Origin: JAPLDB01 sp038206355
Lineage (GTDB): Bacteria; Bacteroidota; Bacteroidia; AKYH767-A; 2013-40CM-41-45
Direction of reading: 5' to 3'
Assembly (NCBI GenBank): GCA_038206355.1
Contig: JBBRAY010000004.1
Span: 62,001-126,000 of the forward strand
DNA length: 64,000 nt
The notes beneath the pieces are model-generated. The model saw only the letters and a program-made list of their open reading frames with translations. It was not told where the DNA came from and ran no database searches. Positions 43,773 through 53,235 of the stretch are shown here, one piece after another (position 1 is the stretch's first letter; each line of letters opens with the position of its first letter). The position numbers were made by a program, and so were the translations under genes.

Positions 43773-45731
43773 TTAAACAGGCAAAAAAATTGTGAATTCG
43801 GTGAATTCCCCCTCCGTGCTTTCTACGATTAGCTCGCCGCCATGGGCTTTGATGATATCATAGCTGATACTCAGTCCCAGCCCGGTACCTTCGCCAGATT
43901 TCTTGGTTGTAAAAAAGGGCTGAAAAATTTTATCCCTTATTTCTTTGGAAATTCCTGTACCGTTATCACGGATACGAATCTCGGTATGCTGATTATTCAT
44001 CGTTGTTAATACGGTAATGACGGCCTTAAATTCCGACACTTTTTGCTGTTGCTCCTTCAGCGCATGAAAGGCATTGGTAAACAGGTTGAGCAGTACACGG
44101 GTAATCTCCTGTGCCATGATGTTCACCTTGGGAATGTCTTCCTGAAAGTTCTTTTCAATGGTGCAGTTAAAATCAGGGTGGGATGCGCGGATACTGTGAT
44201 AGGCCAGCATCAGAAATTCGTCACATAGTCTGTTGATATTGGTCGGTTTTTTTTCCTCCGGACTTCCGTGACTGTGGCGCAGCATGCTTTTGATGATGTT
44301 GTCGGCGCGTTTACCATGATTGGAAATTTTTTCCACGTTCATTAAAAGTCCTTGCAACAGTTCATGTCTTTCTTTTTCATCAGTGGTTTCATTCAGCTCT
44401 TTAATAATTTCCATTGACGATTCAGAAAAGTTGGTGACGAAATTAAGCGGGTTCTGGATTTCATGGGCAATGCCTGCAGTGAGCATTCCGAGTGAAGCCA
44501 TTTTTTCCTGGTGAATAAGTTGTGACTGCGTATGCTCCAGGTGCTGCAATGTTTCACTGAGCGTTTTATTCGATTTGTTCTTCAGCCGGTAAAGGCGCAG
44601 CATGATAAAGGAGAGCGCGAAAACAATGATGAAGCCGGCGATAAAAATATTTTTCTGCGAACGTTGTCTTTGCAGTTCTGCAGCATGAATGGCTTCCCGT
44701 TTCTCTTTCTCTGCTTTCTGAATGACATCTTTTTTCTCGAGCTCATAATTCATCAACAGGTGCGTCTGTTTGCGACTGCTTTTGAAATCAAAGATGGAGT
44801 CATTGAGGACATTGTATTTCTTGAAGTAATCATAAGCAAGGGAAATGTTGCCGTTTTTTTCCGCGCACTTTGATAGTCCAAGATATGCCAGTCGTTCATC
44901 ATCAATTGATTCTGTAGCCTTGGCGTTTTCGAGGGCCTTCGAATAATAATAAATGGCTTTTGCAATGTTCTTTTTTTCAAGGTAGATATCTCCCAGACTA
45001 AGCACCAGTGCGCCCACATCCGATTGAATATTATGTATGATAAAAAGTTGTTCGGCCTCCGACATGTGCTTCAAAGCAAGGTCATATTTTTTCTGCTGGA
45101 ATTCTATGATGCCCAGGTTGCCAAGACATTGAGCATACATCGTGGTGTCCTTTAATTCTTCTGCCATTCTGAGTGCTTCAGCGCAAAGGATAGTTGCAGA
45201 GTCGAGTCTTGAATTTACCATATATGCACTGCTGATGTTAAGCAGATCCATGGCAATGTCGCTGTTCAGTCCGAGGCTTTTATCAATAACCATAGCACGC
45301 TGATAATATATCAGCGCCTGATCAGGAAGTTCCTGGTCGAGAAATATATTTCCGATATTGGTAAGCAAAACCCCCTGCTCGCGTTTCCTGTCCAGCTTCT
45401 CGTAATACTGTAACGCCAGTAGGTAATGTTCAAGGGCTTCGGAATAACGGTCCATGTTGTAGTTTGCCGTTCCGATGAACCCAAGCGCCTTTGCCTTATA
45501 CAATACAAGGTCCTTTTCACTGGCAAGCTTAAAGGCAGCATTCGCCGCCAGCAGGGCCTGCTCCGGCGCAGTCACTTTATTCTGATGATACAGCCCGAGG
45601 AATTTTTTAATCTTAACCGTGTCAGCATCCATGCTCTCATTAATTATTGCAATGGAATCGCTTACCTCCTGCGACATGGCAGCAAAGGAAAAAAGTATCA
45701 GCAATACAAAAAGGATTCTGTTTGGTTTCAC
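43773..45731 (-). CDS. TPR-repeat sensor histidine kinase
   Basis: 652 residues from the GTG at 45731, which opens directly into a signal peptide (KPNRILFVLLILFSFAAMSQ). A GTG at 45803 keeps the frame open but adds 24 residues that look non-coding. Periplasmic TPR units (about 45-330) are followed by a membrane helix (about 358-382), a HisKA domain (EKMASLGMLTAGIAHEIQNP; phosphorylated His about 420) and an HATPase_c domain with N-box NLFTNAFHAL, 'IRDNGTGI' and 'GTGLGLSISYDI'. No response regulator is adjacent, so it is an orphan kinase. Confidence 0.9.
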   Translation of the reverse strand: MKPNRILFVLLILFSFAAMSQEVSDSIAIINESMDADTVKIKKFLGLYHQNKVTAPEQALLAANAAFKLASEKDLVLYKAKALGFIGTANYNMDRYSEALEHYLLALQYYEKLDRKREQGVLLTNIGNIFLDQELPDQALIYYQRAMVIDKSLGLNSDIAMDLLNISSAYMVNSRLDSATILCAEALRMAEELKDTTMYAQCLGNLGIIEFQQKKYDLALKHMSEAEQLFIIHNIQSDVGALVLSLGDIYLEKKNIAKAIYYYSKALENAKATESIDDERLAYLGLSKCAEKNGNISLAYDYFKKYNVLNDSIFDFKSSRKQTHLLMNYELEKKDVIQKAEKEKREAIHAAELQRQRSQKNIFIAGFIIVFALSFIMLRLYRLKNKSNKTLSETLQHLEHTQSQLIHQEKMASLGMLTAGIAHEIQNPLNFVTNFSESSMEIIKELNETTDEKERHELLQGLLMNVEKISNHGKRADNIIKSMLRHSHGSPEEKKPTNINRLCDEFLMLAYHSIRASHPDFNCTIEKNFQEDIPKVNIMAQEITRVLLNLFTNAFHALKEQQQKVSEFKAVITVLTTMNNQHTEIRIRDNGTGISKEIRDKIFQPFFTTKKSGEGTGLGLSISYDIIKAHGGELIVESTEGEFTEFTIFLPV

Positions 45732-45831
45732 AGTGGAAAAGTAGCAACTATTTTTTTGACGGGTGTAAAACAATAAAAACAACTGGTGCTTCAGTTTCAG
45801 CACAAAGAATAAATTTCATTTTATGATTTGG

Positions 45832-45860
45832 GTTTCTTCGTGTATTTGTGCCTTAGTGGC
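45832..45860. repeat. CTTCGTGT / ATTTGTGC / CTTAGTGG tandem tract
   Basis: Three eight-base units in a row between the divergent kinase and glyS genes. Related strings (GGCACAAAG) lie at about 45891-45899, and ACTAAGCACG-like words in the gaps at about 10103 and 16760. It belongs to the short-period intergenic repeats of this window. Confidence 0.4.
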
Positions 45861-45966
45861 AATAACTTAAAACCTACCACGATGTCCGTGGCACAAAGTT
45901 TCACATAAATATTCAAATTGAACCAAAGTCCCAAAACAGTTTTCTTCTCCCGTTAGATTTTACTTC

Positions 45967-45974
45967 TATTTTTG
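45967..45974 (+). promoter_or_regulatory. -7 box directly before glyS
   Basis: TATTTTTG matches TAnnTTTG exactly and ends four bases before the glyS ATG at 45979. A transcript from it would have almost no leader. No TTTG is found exactly 19 bases upstream; TTTT and TTTC lie at 19-23 bases. Confidence 0.4.
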
Positions 45975-45978
45975 CCGC

Positions 45979-47523
45979 ATGAGCAACAAAGCACCGGACG
46001 AGGTTTTTAAAAGCATCATCTCCCACGCCAAAGAATACGGATTTATTTTTCAAAGCAGCGAAATATATGACGGCATGAGCGCCGTTTACGACTACGGACA
46101 AAACGGCGCCGAACTGAAAAAAAATATTCGCGACTACTGGTGGCGGTCAATGGTACAAATGAATGAAAACATTGTAGGTATTGACTCCGCCATCTTCATG
46201 CATCCCACCATCTGGAAAGCCAGCGGTCACGTGGATGCATTCAACGATCCGCTCATTGACAATAAAGATTCAAAAAAACGTTATCGTGCTGACGTACTCA
46301 TTGAAGACCACGTCGCAAAAATTGAAGTGAAGATTGACAAAGAAGTGGAAAAGGCTGCAAAGCGATTTGAAAATTTTGACGAGAAAATGTTCCGTTCCAC
46401 AAATCCGCGTGTAGTGGAAAATCAGAAAAAGATTGACGACATCAATGCCCGCTTCAAAAATGCGCTGGAACAGAATGACCTTACAGAAGTGAAACAAATC
46501 ATCGTTGACCTGGAAATCGTTTGTCCGGTGAGCGGCAGTCGCAACTGGACCGACGTGCGGCAATTCAACCTGATGTTTTCCACGCAGATTGGTTCTGTTA
46601 CAGAGGAGTCAAATACCATTTACCTTAGACCTGAAACTGCACAGGGAATATTTGTGAACTTTTTAAATGTGCAGAAGACGGGAAGGATGAAAATTCCATT
46701 CGGCATTGCGCAAACAGGAAAAGCATTCCGTAATGAAATTGTAGCACGCCAGTTTATTTTCCGCATGCGGGAATTTGAACAGATGGAAATGCAATTCTTC
46801 GTAAAGCCCGGAACAGAAATGGACTGGTACCACAAGTGGAAGGAAACACGCATGAACTGGCACCGGTCTCTTGGGTTTCCGGAGGGATCACACCGCTTTC
46901 ATGACCATATCAAACTGGCGCACTATGCCAATGCAGCGTGTGATATTGAATTTAATTTTCCGTTTGGTTTTAAAGAGCTTGAAGGTATTCACTCCCGTAC
47001 CGATTTTGATTTAAGCCAGCACGAAAAATTTTCAGGAAAAAAATTACAGTACTTCGACCCTGAGGACAATGAAAGTTTTGTTCCTTATGTGGTGGAAACG
47101 TCTATTGGACTTGACAGGATGTTCCTTGCGATTCTTTCGCAATCTTTTAAAGAGGAGAAACTGGAAGACGGAAGTGATCGTGTAGTACTTGCCCTTCCGC
47201 CATTCCTTGCGCCGATCAAATGTGCAGTGCTGCCATTGGTGAAGAAGGACGGGTTACCGGAGAAGGCAAGAGAGATTATGGACGTGCTGAAGTTCGATCA
47301 CCTGTGCATGTATGAAGAAAAAGATTCCATCGGGAAAAGGTACAGAAGGCAGGATGCAATTGGTACGCCGTATTGTATTACGGTGGATCACCAGACTTTA
47401 GAAGACAATACCGTTACAATACGAGAACGTGACAGCATGAAGCAGGAGCGTATCGCCGCGGATAAGGTTGTTGCGATTGTCTCAGAAAAAGTGGATGTGA
47501 AAAATGCATTGAAACAACTTTAA
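45979..47523 (+). CDS. glyS: Glycyl-tRNA synthetase (alpha2 type)
   Basis: 514 residues. The start matches the family: 'DEVFKSIISHAKEYGFIFQS' and 'EIYDGMSAVYDYG'. Motif 2 is RPETAQGIFVNFLN with KIPFGIAQTGKAFRNEI; motif 3 is VVETSIGLDRMFLAIL; the anticodon-binding domain is C-terminal (IKCAVLPLVKKDGL, then 'DHQTLEDNTVTIRERDSM'). It charges tRNA-Gly. The homodimeric form is used in Bacteroidota. It is followed ten bases later by a Rieske protein gene, probably cotranscribed, although no functional link is evident. Confidence 0.97.
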   Translation: MSNKAPDEVFKSIISHAKEYGFIFQSSEIYDGMSAVYDYGQNGAELKKNIRDYWWRSMVQMNENIVGIDSAIFMHPTIWKASGHVDAFNDPLIDNKDSKKRYRADVLIEDHVAKIEVKIDKEVEKAAKRFENFDEKMFRSTNPRVVENQKKIDDINARFKNALEQNDLTEVKQIIVDLEIVCPVSGSRNWTDVRQFNLMFSTQIGSVTEESNTIYLRPETAQGIFVNFLNVQKTGRMKIPFGIAQTGKAFRNEIVARQFIFRMREFEQMEMQFFVKPGTEMDWYHKWKETRMNWHRSLGFPEGSHRFHDHIKLAHYANAACDIEFNFPFGFKELEGIHSRTDFDLSQHEKFSGKKLQYFDPEDNESFVPYVVETSIGLDRMFLAILSQSFKEEKLEDGSDRVVLALPPFLAPIKCAVLPLVKKDGLPEKAREIMDVLKFDHLCMYEEKDSIGKRYRRQDAIGTPYCITVDHQTLEDNTVTIRERDSMKQERIAADKVVAIVSEKVDVKNALKQL

Positions 47524-47533
47524 ATAAAACACC

Positions 47534-47968
47534 ATGCAAAACAGACGCGACTTTATTAAAGCATCAGGCACCGCTTGTGCCGCCATAGCAGGACTCGGAT
47601 TTCTTTCCACGCTGGAAAGTTGCAAAGCGCCGGTAAGTGTTGTCACATCCAGTTATGATGCGGCGACGAATAAAATTTCCTTTCCGCTTTCCTCATTTGG
47701 TACGCTGAATAAAATTGTGATCAACGGCCCTAATGGTGACTATAAAATATTTCTGATGAAAAATTCAGAGACGGAGATCACGGCATTGCAATTAAAATGT
47801 ACGCACCGCGGACATAGTGTAAACATGGAAGAAGCACAGCTGCATTGCCCTTTGCATGGAAGTAATTTTGATTTCAGCGGGAATGCCACGCACGGTCCGG
47901 CAGTTGCTCCATTGAAAAAATTTCCGGTAACTGTTGAAAGCGGAAATGCTGTCGTACTGGTGGCATAG
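47534..47968 (+). CDS. Rieske [2Fe-2S] protein with Tat signal and lipobox
   Basis: 144 residues. The N-terminus has a twin-arginine motif (RRDFIK) and a hydrophobic segment ending in a lipobox-like LESC (C30), so it is probably exported folded and lipid-anchored. The Rieske cluster ligands are complete: C89-x-H91 (CTHRGH) and C105-x2-H108 (CPLHG). There is no cytochrome b gene alongside, so membership of a bc1-type complex is not implied; it resembles the free-standing periplasmic Rieske ferredoxins of Bacteroidota. It starts ten bases after glyS and ends 21 bases from the stop of a convergent gene. Confidence 0.93.
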   Translation: MQNRRDFIKASGTACAAIAGLGFLSTLESCKAPVSVVTSSYDAATNKISFPLSSFGTLNKIVINGPNGDYKIFLMKNSETEITALQLKCTHRGHSVNMEEAQLHCPLHGSNFDFSGNATHGPAVAPLKKFPVTVESGNAVVLVA

Positions 47969-47989
47969 GTAAAATAATCCCTTCAGCGT

Positions 47990-50900
47990 TCATTCTTTTT
48001 TCTGTGGAATGTAAACGTGAAAGACCGTTCCTATTCCTTCTGTGGTTTCAAAATGAATAGCGCCACCCATGGCTTCAATAATACTTTTTACGATTGCCAG
48101 TCCGAGTCCCATGCCACTGGATTTTGTGGTGAAGCTTGGCGTGAATATTCTTGACTGAAGCGAAGTCGGAATGCCGCTGCCATTGTCGGCCACAGCGATG
48201 TGGAATTTGTTCTGATCCGTGTTCACAGAAATTTTTATTTCACCTTTTCTTTCATCGGGTACCGATTGAATTGCATTTTTGATCAGGTTTGAAAAAGCAC
48301 GGATGAGTTGCTCACGATCGGCAATAATTATTCTTTTTTCTCCGTCATCAGAATAGGTGAATGTAATTCCGGGCGACTCATTAAAGAGGCTGATGGATGA
48401 TGAAATAATTTCCTTCAGCTCCAGAGATTCATTTTTCACTTGTGGCATTTTCGCGAAGTTGCTGAACTCAGATGCAATATTGCTGAGTGCGTCAATCTGC
48501 TCAATCATCATTTTACTGATGCGCTGAAAAAGTTCGTCGAGGTTGCCGCTCTTTTCAATCCATGCACGTTGAAGGTGCTGCATGCTCAGCTTCATAGGCG
48601 TCAGCGGATTTTTGATTTCATGGGCCACCTGTTGCGCCATTTCCCGCCACGCACTTTCCCGCTCGCTTCTTGAAAGTTTATCTGCACTCACCTCCAGCGC
48701 TTCTACCATCTTGTTGTACTGTTGCACGAGCTGACCGATTTCATCATCGCGTTTCCATTCTATCATTTCATTTTTTCCGCCGAGTTTTGTCATACTCAGT
48801 CGTTCCTGAATCAGCAATAGTGGTTTTGTAATTCTCGAGGTGATTACCAGGGCAAGGAACAACGCCACGACAAGGAGTAATAAATAAATGTTGATGAGCG
48901 CAGAGAGAAATCCACTGATCTCTTTATTCAGTTCATTTTGCTTTTCAAAATAAGGAAGGTTCAGGTAGCCGGCAATGTTTCCGTAGCGGTCGGTGAATGG
49001 TGCATAGGCAGCGGCAAAATTTAATGTGCCGATATTTTCTGCATGTACGTACTGGGTTTTTCCATACCGGCGCATTTCATAATAGGCTTCCGGGTTGATG
49101 CGTATGCTGAGAATGCCTTTTTCAAAAAGTTTTGGCTGAGAGGAATAATATAAATTTCCGGCCTCGTCATACAGATTAAAGTCGAGGTTGAAACTGGTGA
49201 CGATATTGTTCAATGCTCCTGTCCATTGCGATTTTGAATTGGCTGATAAGGCCTTGTCAAAATTAAACTGGTCGGTAATCGCAAACCACATGGCATTGAG
49301 GCGCGACAGAATAGTTTTATTTTTATCCGTATCGTATTTGCGCACGATATAAAAACTTGTTCCTGCAGCAATCATTACAAAAGAAATGACAACCAGTGAA
49401 ATGATTGAAGAACGGATTCTTTGTTTCAGCGTAAGCCGGAATTGATTTTTACGCTGAAGTAAATAAATGATGAAGTGTACAAACAGAAATACAGTTAGAA
49501 AAAACAGCAGAATAAATGAGAAGAGGGAAAGCCTGTCGAAGAAACTTTCCTGCGGACGGCTGACTACGATTAACGCCTGAGATGTTGGCCGGTAAAGAAC
49601 ATGCTCGAATCCATCAGATGAAAGCACAGAATTGTTTTCATTGTTGCTTCCAAAAATCCCCGTATGGAACGCATAAGGAAAATTTCCTCCCGCATAAATC
49701 AGTGAGCCGTTCGAATATCGTGCATAAGAATAGCCACTTTCATCTTTGTTGTTAATCACGGTATTACTGATCAGCAATTCGGGGAACCCTTCTGCAAGTT
49801 GTGATGAACGTGCAGTTAGTGTTACAGAAATAGTTGCCACTGATGCTGATGAATCATTTATGCTGAGAAAAGAAATGTATTTCAGTTTTCCCGATTCGTC
49901 CTGTTGTGGAATCAATTGACCGTATGTTGTTGATTTGCTTATCAGATGACTGAGCCGAACGTCAGTATTTGATGATATGCTATCAAATAAATTCCCTTCA
50001 CTGTCGAAAACGCTTACTACAACTTCAAAGCGTGAGAAGTATCCCGTAAAATAATTTTGCTGCAGGTGCCGGGAAATATTTTCTGTTAAATCTTTTTTTT
50101 CTTCGATGATTTCCTTGATCATTGAATCGGCGGTTATCCTATTCTCCAGATCACGGAAGAGGTATTCAGCCAAAGGGTCGCGCCTTGAATCGAGACGTTG
50201 GGCAAAGAGTTTTTGAGTTTCTGTTTTCTTTTCTTTCAGTCGCGAACCGATGAGGACTGAAGCATATACAGATATTACAAGTAGTGCAAGTAGTCCGGAG
50301 CGGAATGCAGAAATGTTTTCAAAATATTTTTTTCCTGAAAAGAGATCCGGAAAGGGCAACAACAATCCCGATGCGAGCGCGTAGAAGCTCCACAACAACA
50401 ACAGGACGGAACCCGCAGCAGTCAGGGTGTTGGTATCAATTTCGGAAACTGTAGGATCGAAACTTATTTTTGAGTTGAGTGCCAGGTCGCCGATGAACAT
50501 ATGCAATGAATAGAATAGCGCCGATAAGATGGCGAGCCCGATAGTCAGCAAAAAGATTGCAGTGAAAGTGTAGCGGTTGTAATAATTACGTCCTTTAAAA
50601 TGACTGCGAATGATCCCGGTAAATGCAAACAAGGAAAGGGCATTCAATAATAAATCACCGATAGAGTTGAAGAAAAATGAAGAGCCATAAACTTTCGGGC
50701 TGAAAAAATCATTGTAATAAAGCGCTCCGGGAAAGTGAAAGTGGATCATGATATAACGCAAAAGGAACAGCACAATACCGGAAATTACTACTTCGGTAAG
50801 CGTTGCATTGTGCCCCCGGAAAAATATTGATATAGCAGAAATTAAAAATGCAAATGCCAACAGGTAAAATGATGCGGGAGTTTGAAATGGAAGCGAATCC

Positions 50901-51484
50901 GGTATTGCTTCAGATTCGTTCACCGATAAAAGAGTATGGCCTGATAAAGATGACAATGTGTATTCGCCTTTTCCTTCAGCAGAAATAAATTGCTGATCCA
51001 GTTGCAGCAAAGGATTAAAGTGATTGTTCAGGTATTTGTTTTCATAGGAATAGCTCTGGTACAGCAGGATAAGACCAACGATTTTTTTATTTCCTGAAGT
51101 TTTTTCGAATGCATCATAAATTCCATTTGGCAGCCGGAGTAACGTCCCGGGAGAAATATTTACTGCTGTCAGATTTTCCGGCAACACGATTTCATTGTCG
51201 CTCCAGTACTTCAGTTTGTTATTTTCAAAATAAAAAAAACTGAAGCCCTTTGATTGGTGGTTGATGTGAATGAAAAATTCGTGGAACTGTGAGTCTGCGG
51301 AAAAACCCGAAATCAGGTCAAGCGATTGCAGGATTTTATTTTCCAGCGAAAGAATTTCCTGCTGTGCGTTTTCAATTTTTGTTTGAGGGGGACTTTTGAG
51401 AATGAGCTGAAAAAATACAGCAGTAACCGCACACACAATCGCAACAACCAAAAAGAATTTCCAGGCAGAAAGTTTTATGTGCAT
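47990..51484 (-). CDS. NtrY-like sensor histidine kinase with multi-pass N-terminal half
   Basis: 1164 residues. An N-terminal membrane helix precedes an extracytoplasmic region (about 30-200), then about six or seven membrane helices (about 205-420), a second sensor region (about 430-680), two membrane helices bounding a further sensor domain (about 720-870), a HAMP linker (TSRITKPLLLIQERLSMTKL), HisKA (MAQQVAHEIKNPLTPMKLSM; His about 955) and HATPase_c (NLIKNAIQSVPD, 'VADNGSGIP', 'GMGLGLAIVKSI'). The 'HEIKNPLTPMKLS' box is NtrY-like. No response regulator gene adjoins. Signal unknown. It is convergent with the Rieske gene. Confidence 0.92.
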   Translation of the reverse strand: MHIKLSAWKFFLVVAIVCAVTAVFFQLILKSPPQTKIENAQQEILSLENKILQSLDLISGFSADSQFHEFFIHINHQSKGFSFFYFENNKLKYWSDNEIVLPENLTAVNISPGTLLRLPNGIYDAFEKTSGNKKIVGLILLYQSYSYENKYLNNHFNPLLQLDQQFISAEGKGEYTLSSLSGHTLLSVNESEAIPDSLPFQTPASFYLLAFAFLISAISIFFRGHNATLTEVVISGIVLFLLRYIMIHFHFPGALYYNDFFSPKVYGSSFFFNSIGDLLLNALSLFAFTGIIRSHFKGRNYYNRYTFTAIFLLTIGLAILSALFYSLHMFIGDLALNSKISFDPTVSEIDTNTLTAAGSVLLLLWSFYALASGLLLPFPDLFSGKKYFENISAFRSGLLALLVISVYASVLIGSRLKEKKTETQKLFAQRLDSRRDPLAEYLFRDLENRITADSMIKEIIEEKKDLTENISRHLQQNYFTGYFSRFEVVVSVFDSEGNLFDSISSNTDVRLSHLISKSTTYGQLIPQQDESGKLKYISFLSINDSSASVATISVTLTARSSQLAEGFPELLISNTVINNKDESGYSYARYSNGSLIYAGGNFPYAFHTGIFGSNNENNSVLSSDGFEHVLYRPTSQALIVVSRPQESFFDRLSLFSFILLFFLTVFLFVHFIIYLLQRKNQFRLTLKQRIRSSIISLVVISFVMIAAGTSFYIVRKYDTDKNKTILSRLNAMWFAITDQFNFDKALSANSKSQWTGALNNIVTSFNLDFNLYDEAGNLYYSSQPKLFEKGILSIRINPEAYYEMRRYGKTQYVHAENIGTLNFAAAYAPFTDRYGNIAGYLNLPYFEKQNELNKEISGFLSALINIYLLLLVVALFLALVITSRITKPLLLIQERLSMTKLGGKNEMIEWKRDDEIGQLVQQYNKMVEALEVSADKLSRSERESAWREMAQQVAHEIKNPLTPMKLSMQHLQRAWIEKSGNLDELFQRISKMMIEQIDALSNIASEFSNFAKMPQVKNESLELKEIISSSISLFNESPGITFTYSDDGEKRIIIADREQLIRAFSNLIKNAIQSVPDERKGEIKISVNTDQNKFHIAVADNGSGIPTSLQSRIFTPSFTTKSSGMGLGLAIVKSIIEAMGGAIHFETTEGIGTVFHVYIPQKKE

Positions 51485-51709
51485 AGGGATTCAAAGGTAA
51501 GAAATCGGAGTATTGCAAGTCAGGAGATTGAAATGAGGAATATTCCAAACTGAGCCACGACCGAATTGGCTGATTCTGCCTTTATGAAACAAGAAATAAT
51601 TCAAAGAATCATCTTTTAAAAACAAACATCAAATAGGGAAAACGAGCAGATATTTTTCAGAACTTTAAAAAATTATTTCCTTTGCTAATCGAATTGAAAT
51701 GAATTTAGA

Positions 51710-52114
51710 ATGCTGAAAGATATACCAAAACTAATCGTTGAAAATATTATTGTTGCTATCGTCCCTGAAACGGATGAGATAGGGGAGGAGATATGGAATG
51801 TTTACCTCGTCAATTTATATGACTCGAAAATTGAAGGCGTGCTGGTAAGTTCCAAAGGGTATGGTCACCGGAATAGCGAAGAAGTAAAAACATCTACGCT
51901 GCGCCATTTCATCGGAATCGTAGAACCAAAAGATTATGCAAAAATTGAACTGATCATTAAGGACGTATTCGGATTGTCGAACGAATACTGGATCAGCTTT
52001 TATCTGGGAAAAGACATGTATGACAAGAAATATGTTTTTCTCCCTGAGAGCATTACAGAGGATAACTTTACACTGATTCCTATATTGAATAAAAAAGGAG
52101 TGATGATAAGGTAA
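51710..52114 (+). CDS. Conserved Bacteroidota protein (often mislabelled PheS)
   Basis: 134 residues with no recognised catalytic motif. 'EEIWNVYLVNLYDSKIEGVLVSSKGYG', 'TSTLRHF' and 'LSNEYWISFYLGKDMYDKKYVF' are the conserved blocks of a small Bacteroidota family that databases often call phenylalanyl-tRNA synthetase alpha. It lacks synthetase motifs and is far too short, so that name is unsupported. No signal peptide; probably cytoplasmic, mostly beta-structured. A weak promoter-like pattern (TTTT-N19-TTCCTTTG) lies at 51654-51684. Confidence 0.8.
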   Translation: MLKDIPKLIVENIIVAIVPETDEIGEEIWNVYLVNLYDSKIEGVLVSSKGYGHRNSEEVKTSTLRHFIGIVEPKDYAKIELIIKDVFGLSNEYWISFYLGKDMYDKKYVFLPESITEDNFTLIPILNKKGVMIR

Positions 52115-52390
52115 CTGCCATTAATCATTCTCATCCTGTATCCGGTGTTGAAATGAATTTTTTTTGTTCAGAGCATTGTATTTACTGGCAGCAGGTAAAC
52201 AGCTCAACAAAGAGTCATATCCTATCGCGAAACAACGAACCTTTCCATCCTTCGTTCGCGAAGGGCTAATTTTTCAGGCCTTCTTTTCCAGTCCGACATT
52301 TTTTTTCGAATAGTAATGAAAAAAATTCTGATATATTAGAAAATATTACGTCCCGGGGCATCGAATTGAAAAAGATAATGCGGGATGCGT
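52115..52390. other. Intergenic region with a short hairpin
   Basis: The gap before the exonuclease gene holds no gene. CCTTCG (52249-52254) and CGAAGG (52259-52264) pair around TTCG; GCTAATTTTTC follows within ten bases on the plus strand. It may end the transcript of the 134-residue gene, though it is 135 bases from its stop. The frame from the TTG at 52366 precedes a promoter box and is not counted as coding. Confidence 0.4.
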
Positions 52391-52398
52391 TACATTTG
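52391..52398 (+). promoter_or_regulatory. -7 box of the exonuclease gene
   Basis: TACATTTG matches TAnnTTTG exactly, with ATTG 22 bases upstream as a weak -33. It predicts transcription from about 52405, which favours translation from the ATG at 52435 over the TTG at 52366 or the ATG at 52378. Confidence 0.45.
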
Positions 52399-52434
52399 AA
52401 TTTGAAAAGACATCAGTCGGCTAACCCAAACAAA

Positions 52435-53163
52435 ATGCTTGAAAATATTTCCATCAACAACATCCTGTTTCTTGATATAGAAACCGTACCACAACATTCA
52501 AAATTTGATGCTGCGTCCGATGCGATGCAGCGCCTGTGGGAGAAAAAATCAAAGTTCCTGATTAAGGATGACAAGGAAACTCCCGATACTATTTATCGGC
52601 AGGCGGGGATTTATGCAGAGTTTGGAAAAGTGGTTTGTATTTCATGCGGTTACTTCACGAAGGATAATAAATTACGCATCAAATCTTTTTCAGGAGACGA
52701 TGAGAGAGATGTACTTCAGGATTTTTCAGAAATGCTTAAAAAATTTTTCAGCAGAAACGACAAACAACTATGTGCGCACAACGGCAAAGAATTCGACTTC
52801 CCTTTTCTGGCACGGAGGATGGTGATCAATAATATTCCGTTGCCTCCTGTACTCGATACGCCGGGAAAAAAACCATGGGAGGTAAATCACCTCGATACAC
52901 TTGAACTCTGGAAGTTTGGTGATTATAAATCTTACACCTCTCTTTTATTACTGGCAACGGTTTTAGGAATTCCCACCCCGAAAGATGACATTGACGGCAG
53001 CATGGTGTGGGACGTTTACTGGAATGAAAAAAATCTTCCGCGCATTGTTACTTATTGCCAGAAGGACGTACTTACCATTGCGCAGATATTTTTACGTTTT
53101 AAAGGGGAGGCATTGCTGACGGAAAACGACCTGGAAGTTGTAGGAGATTTTCAGGTTTCATAG
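52435..53163 (+). CDS. Predicted 3'-5' exonuclease (PolB-like DEDDy)
   Basis: 242 residues from the ATG at 52435, which gives the family-typical start MLENISINNILFLDIETVPQ. The DEDD nuclease motifs are present: ExoI FLDIETVP (D14, E16), ExoII CAHNGKEFDFPFLARRM, and ExoIII TYCQKDVLTIAQ. This is the DNA_pol_B_exo2 family, stand-alone relatives of the proofreading domain of family B polymerases. The upstream frame (23 residues) overlaps a promoter box and is not conserved in style. It lies 72 bases before the DUF5916 gene on the same strand. Confidence 0.9.
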   Translation: MLENISINNILFLDIETVPQHSKFDAASDAMQRLWEKKSKFLIKDDKETPDTIYRQAGIYAEFGKVVCISCGYFTKDNKLRIKSFSGDDERDVLQDFSEMLKKFFSRNDKQLCAHNGKEFDFPFLARRMVINNIPLPPVLDTPGKKPWEVNHLDTLELWKFGDYKSYTSLLLLATVLGIPTPKDDIDGSMVWDVYWNEKNLPRIVTYCQKDVLTIAQIFLRFKGEALLTENDLEVVGDFQVS

Positions 53164-53235
53164 GAAATCAAACCGTTCGGTTTTTTTCAACCGCGTTCAT
53201 TCATTACTCATTCTTTTCTTATTCTTGCCGCCGAT

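Noticed and set aside
51710..52114. Phenylalanyl-tRNA synthetase alpha subunit
   Set aside because: A common database label for this family, but the 134-residue protein has none of the class II synthetase motifs.
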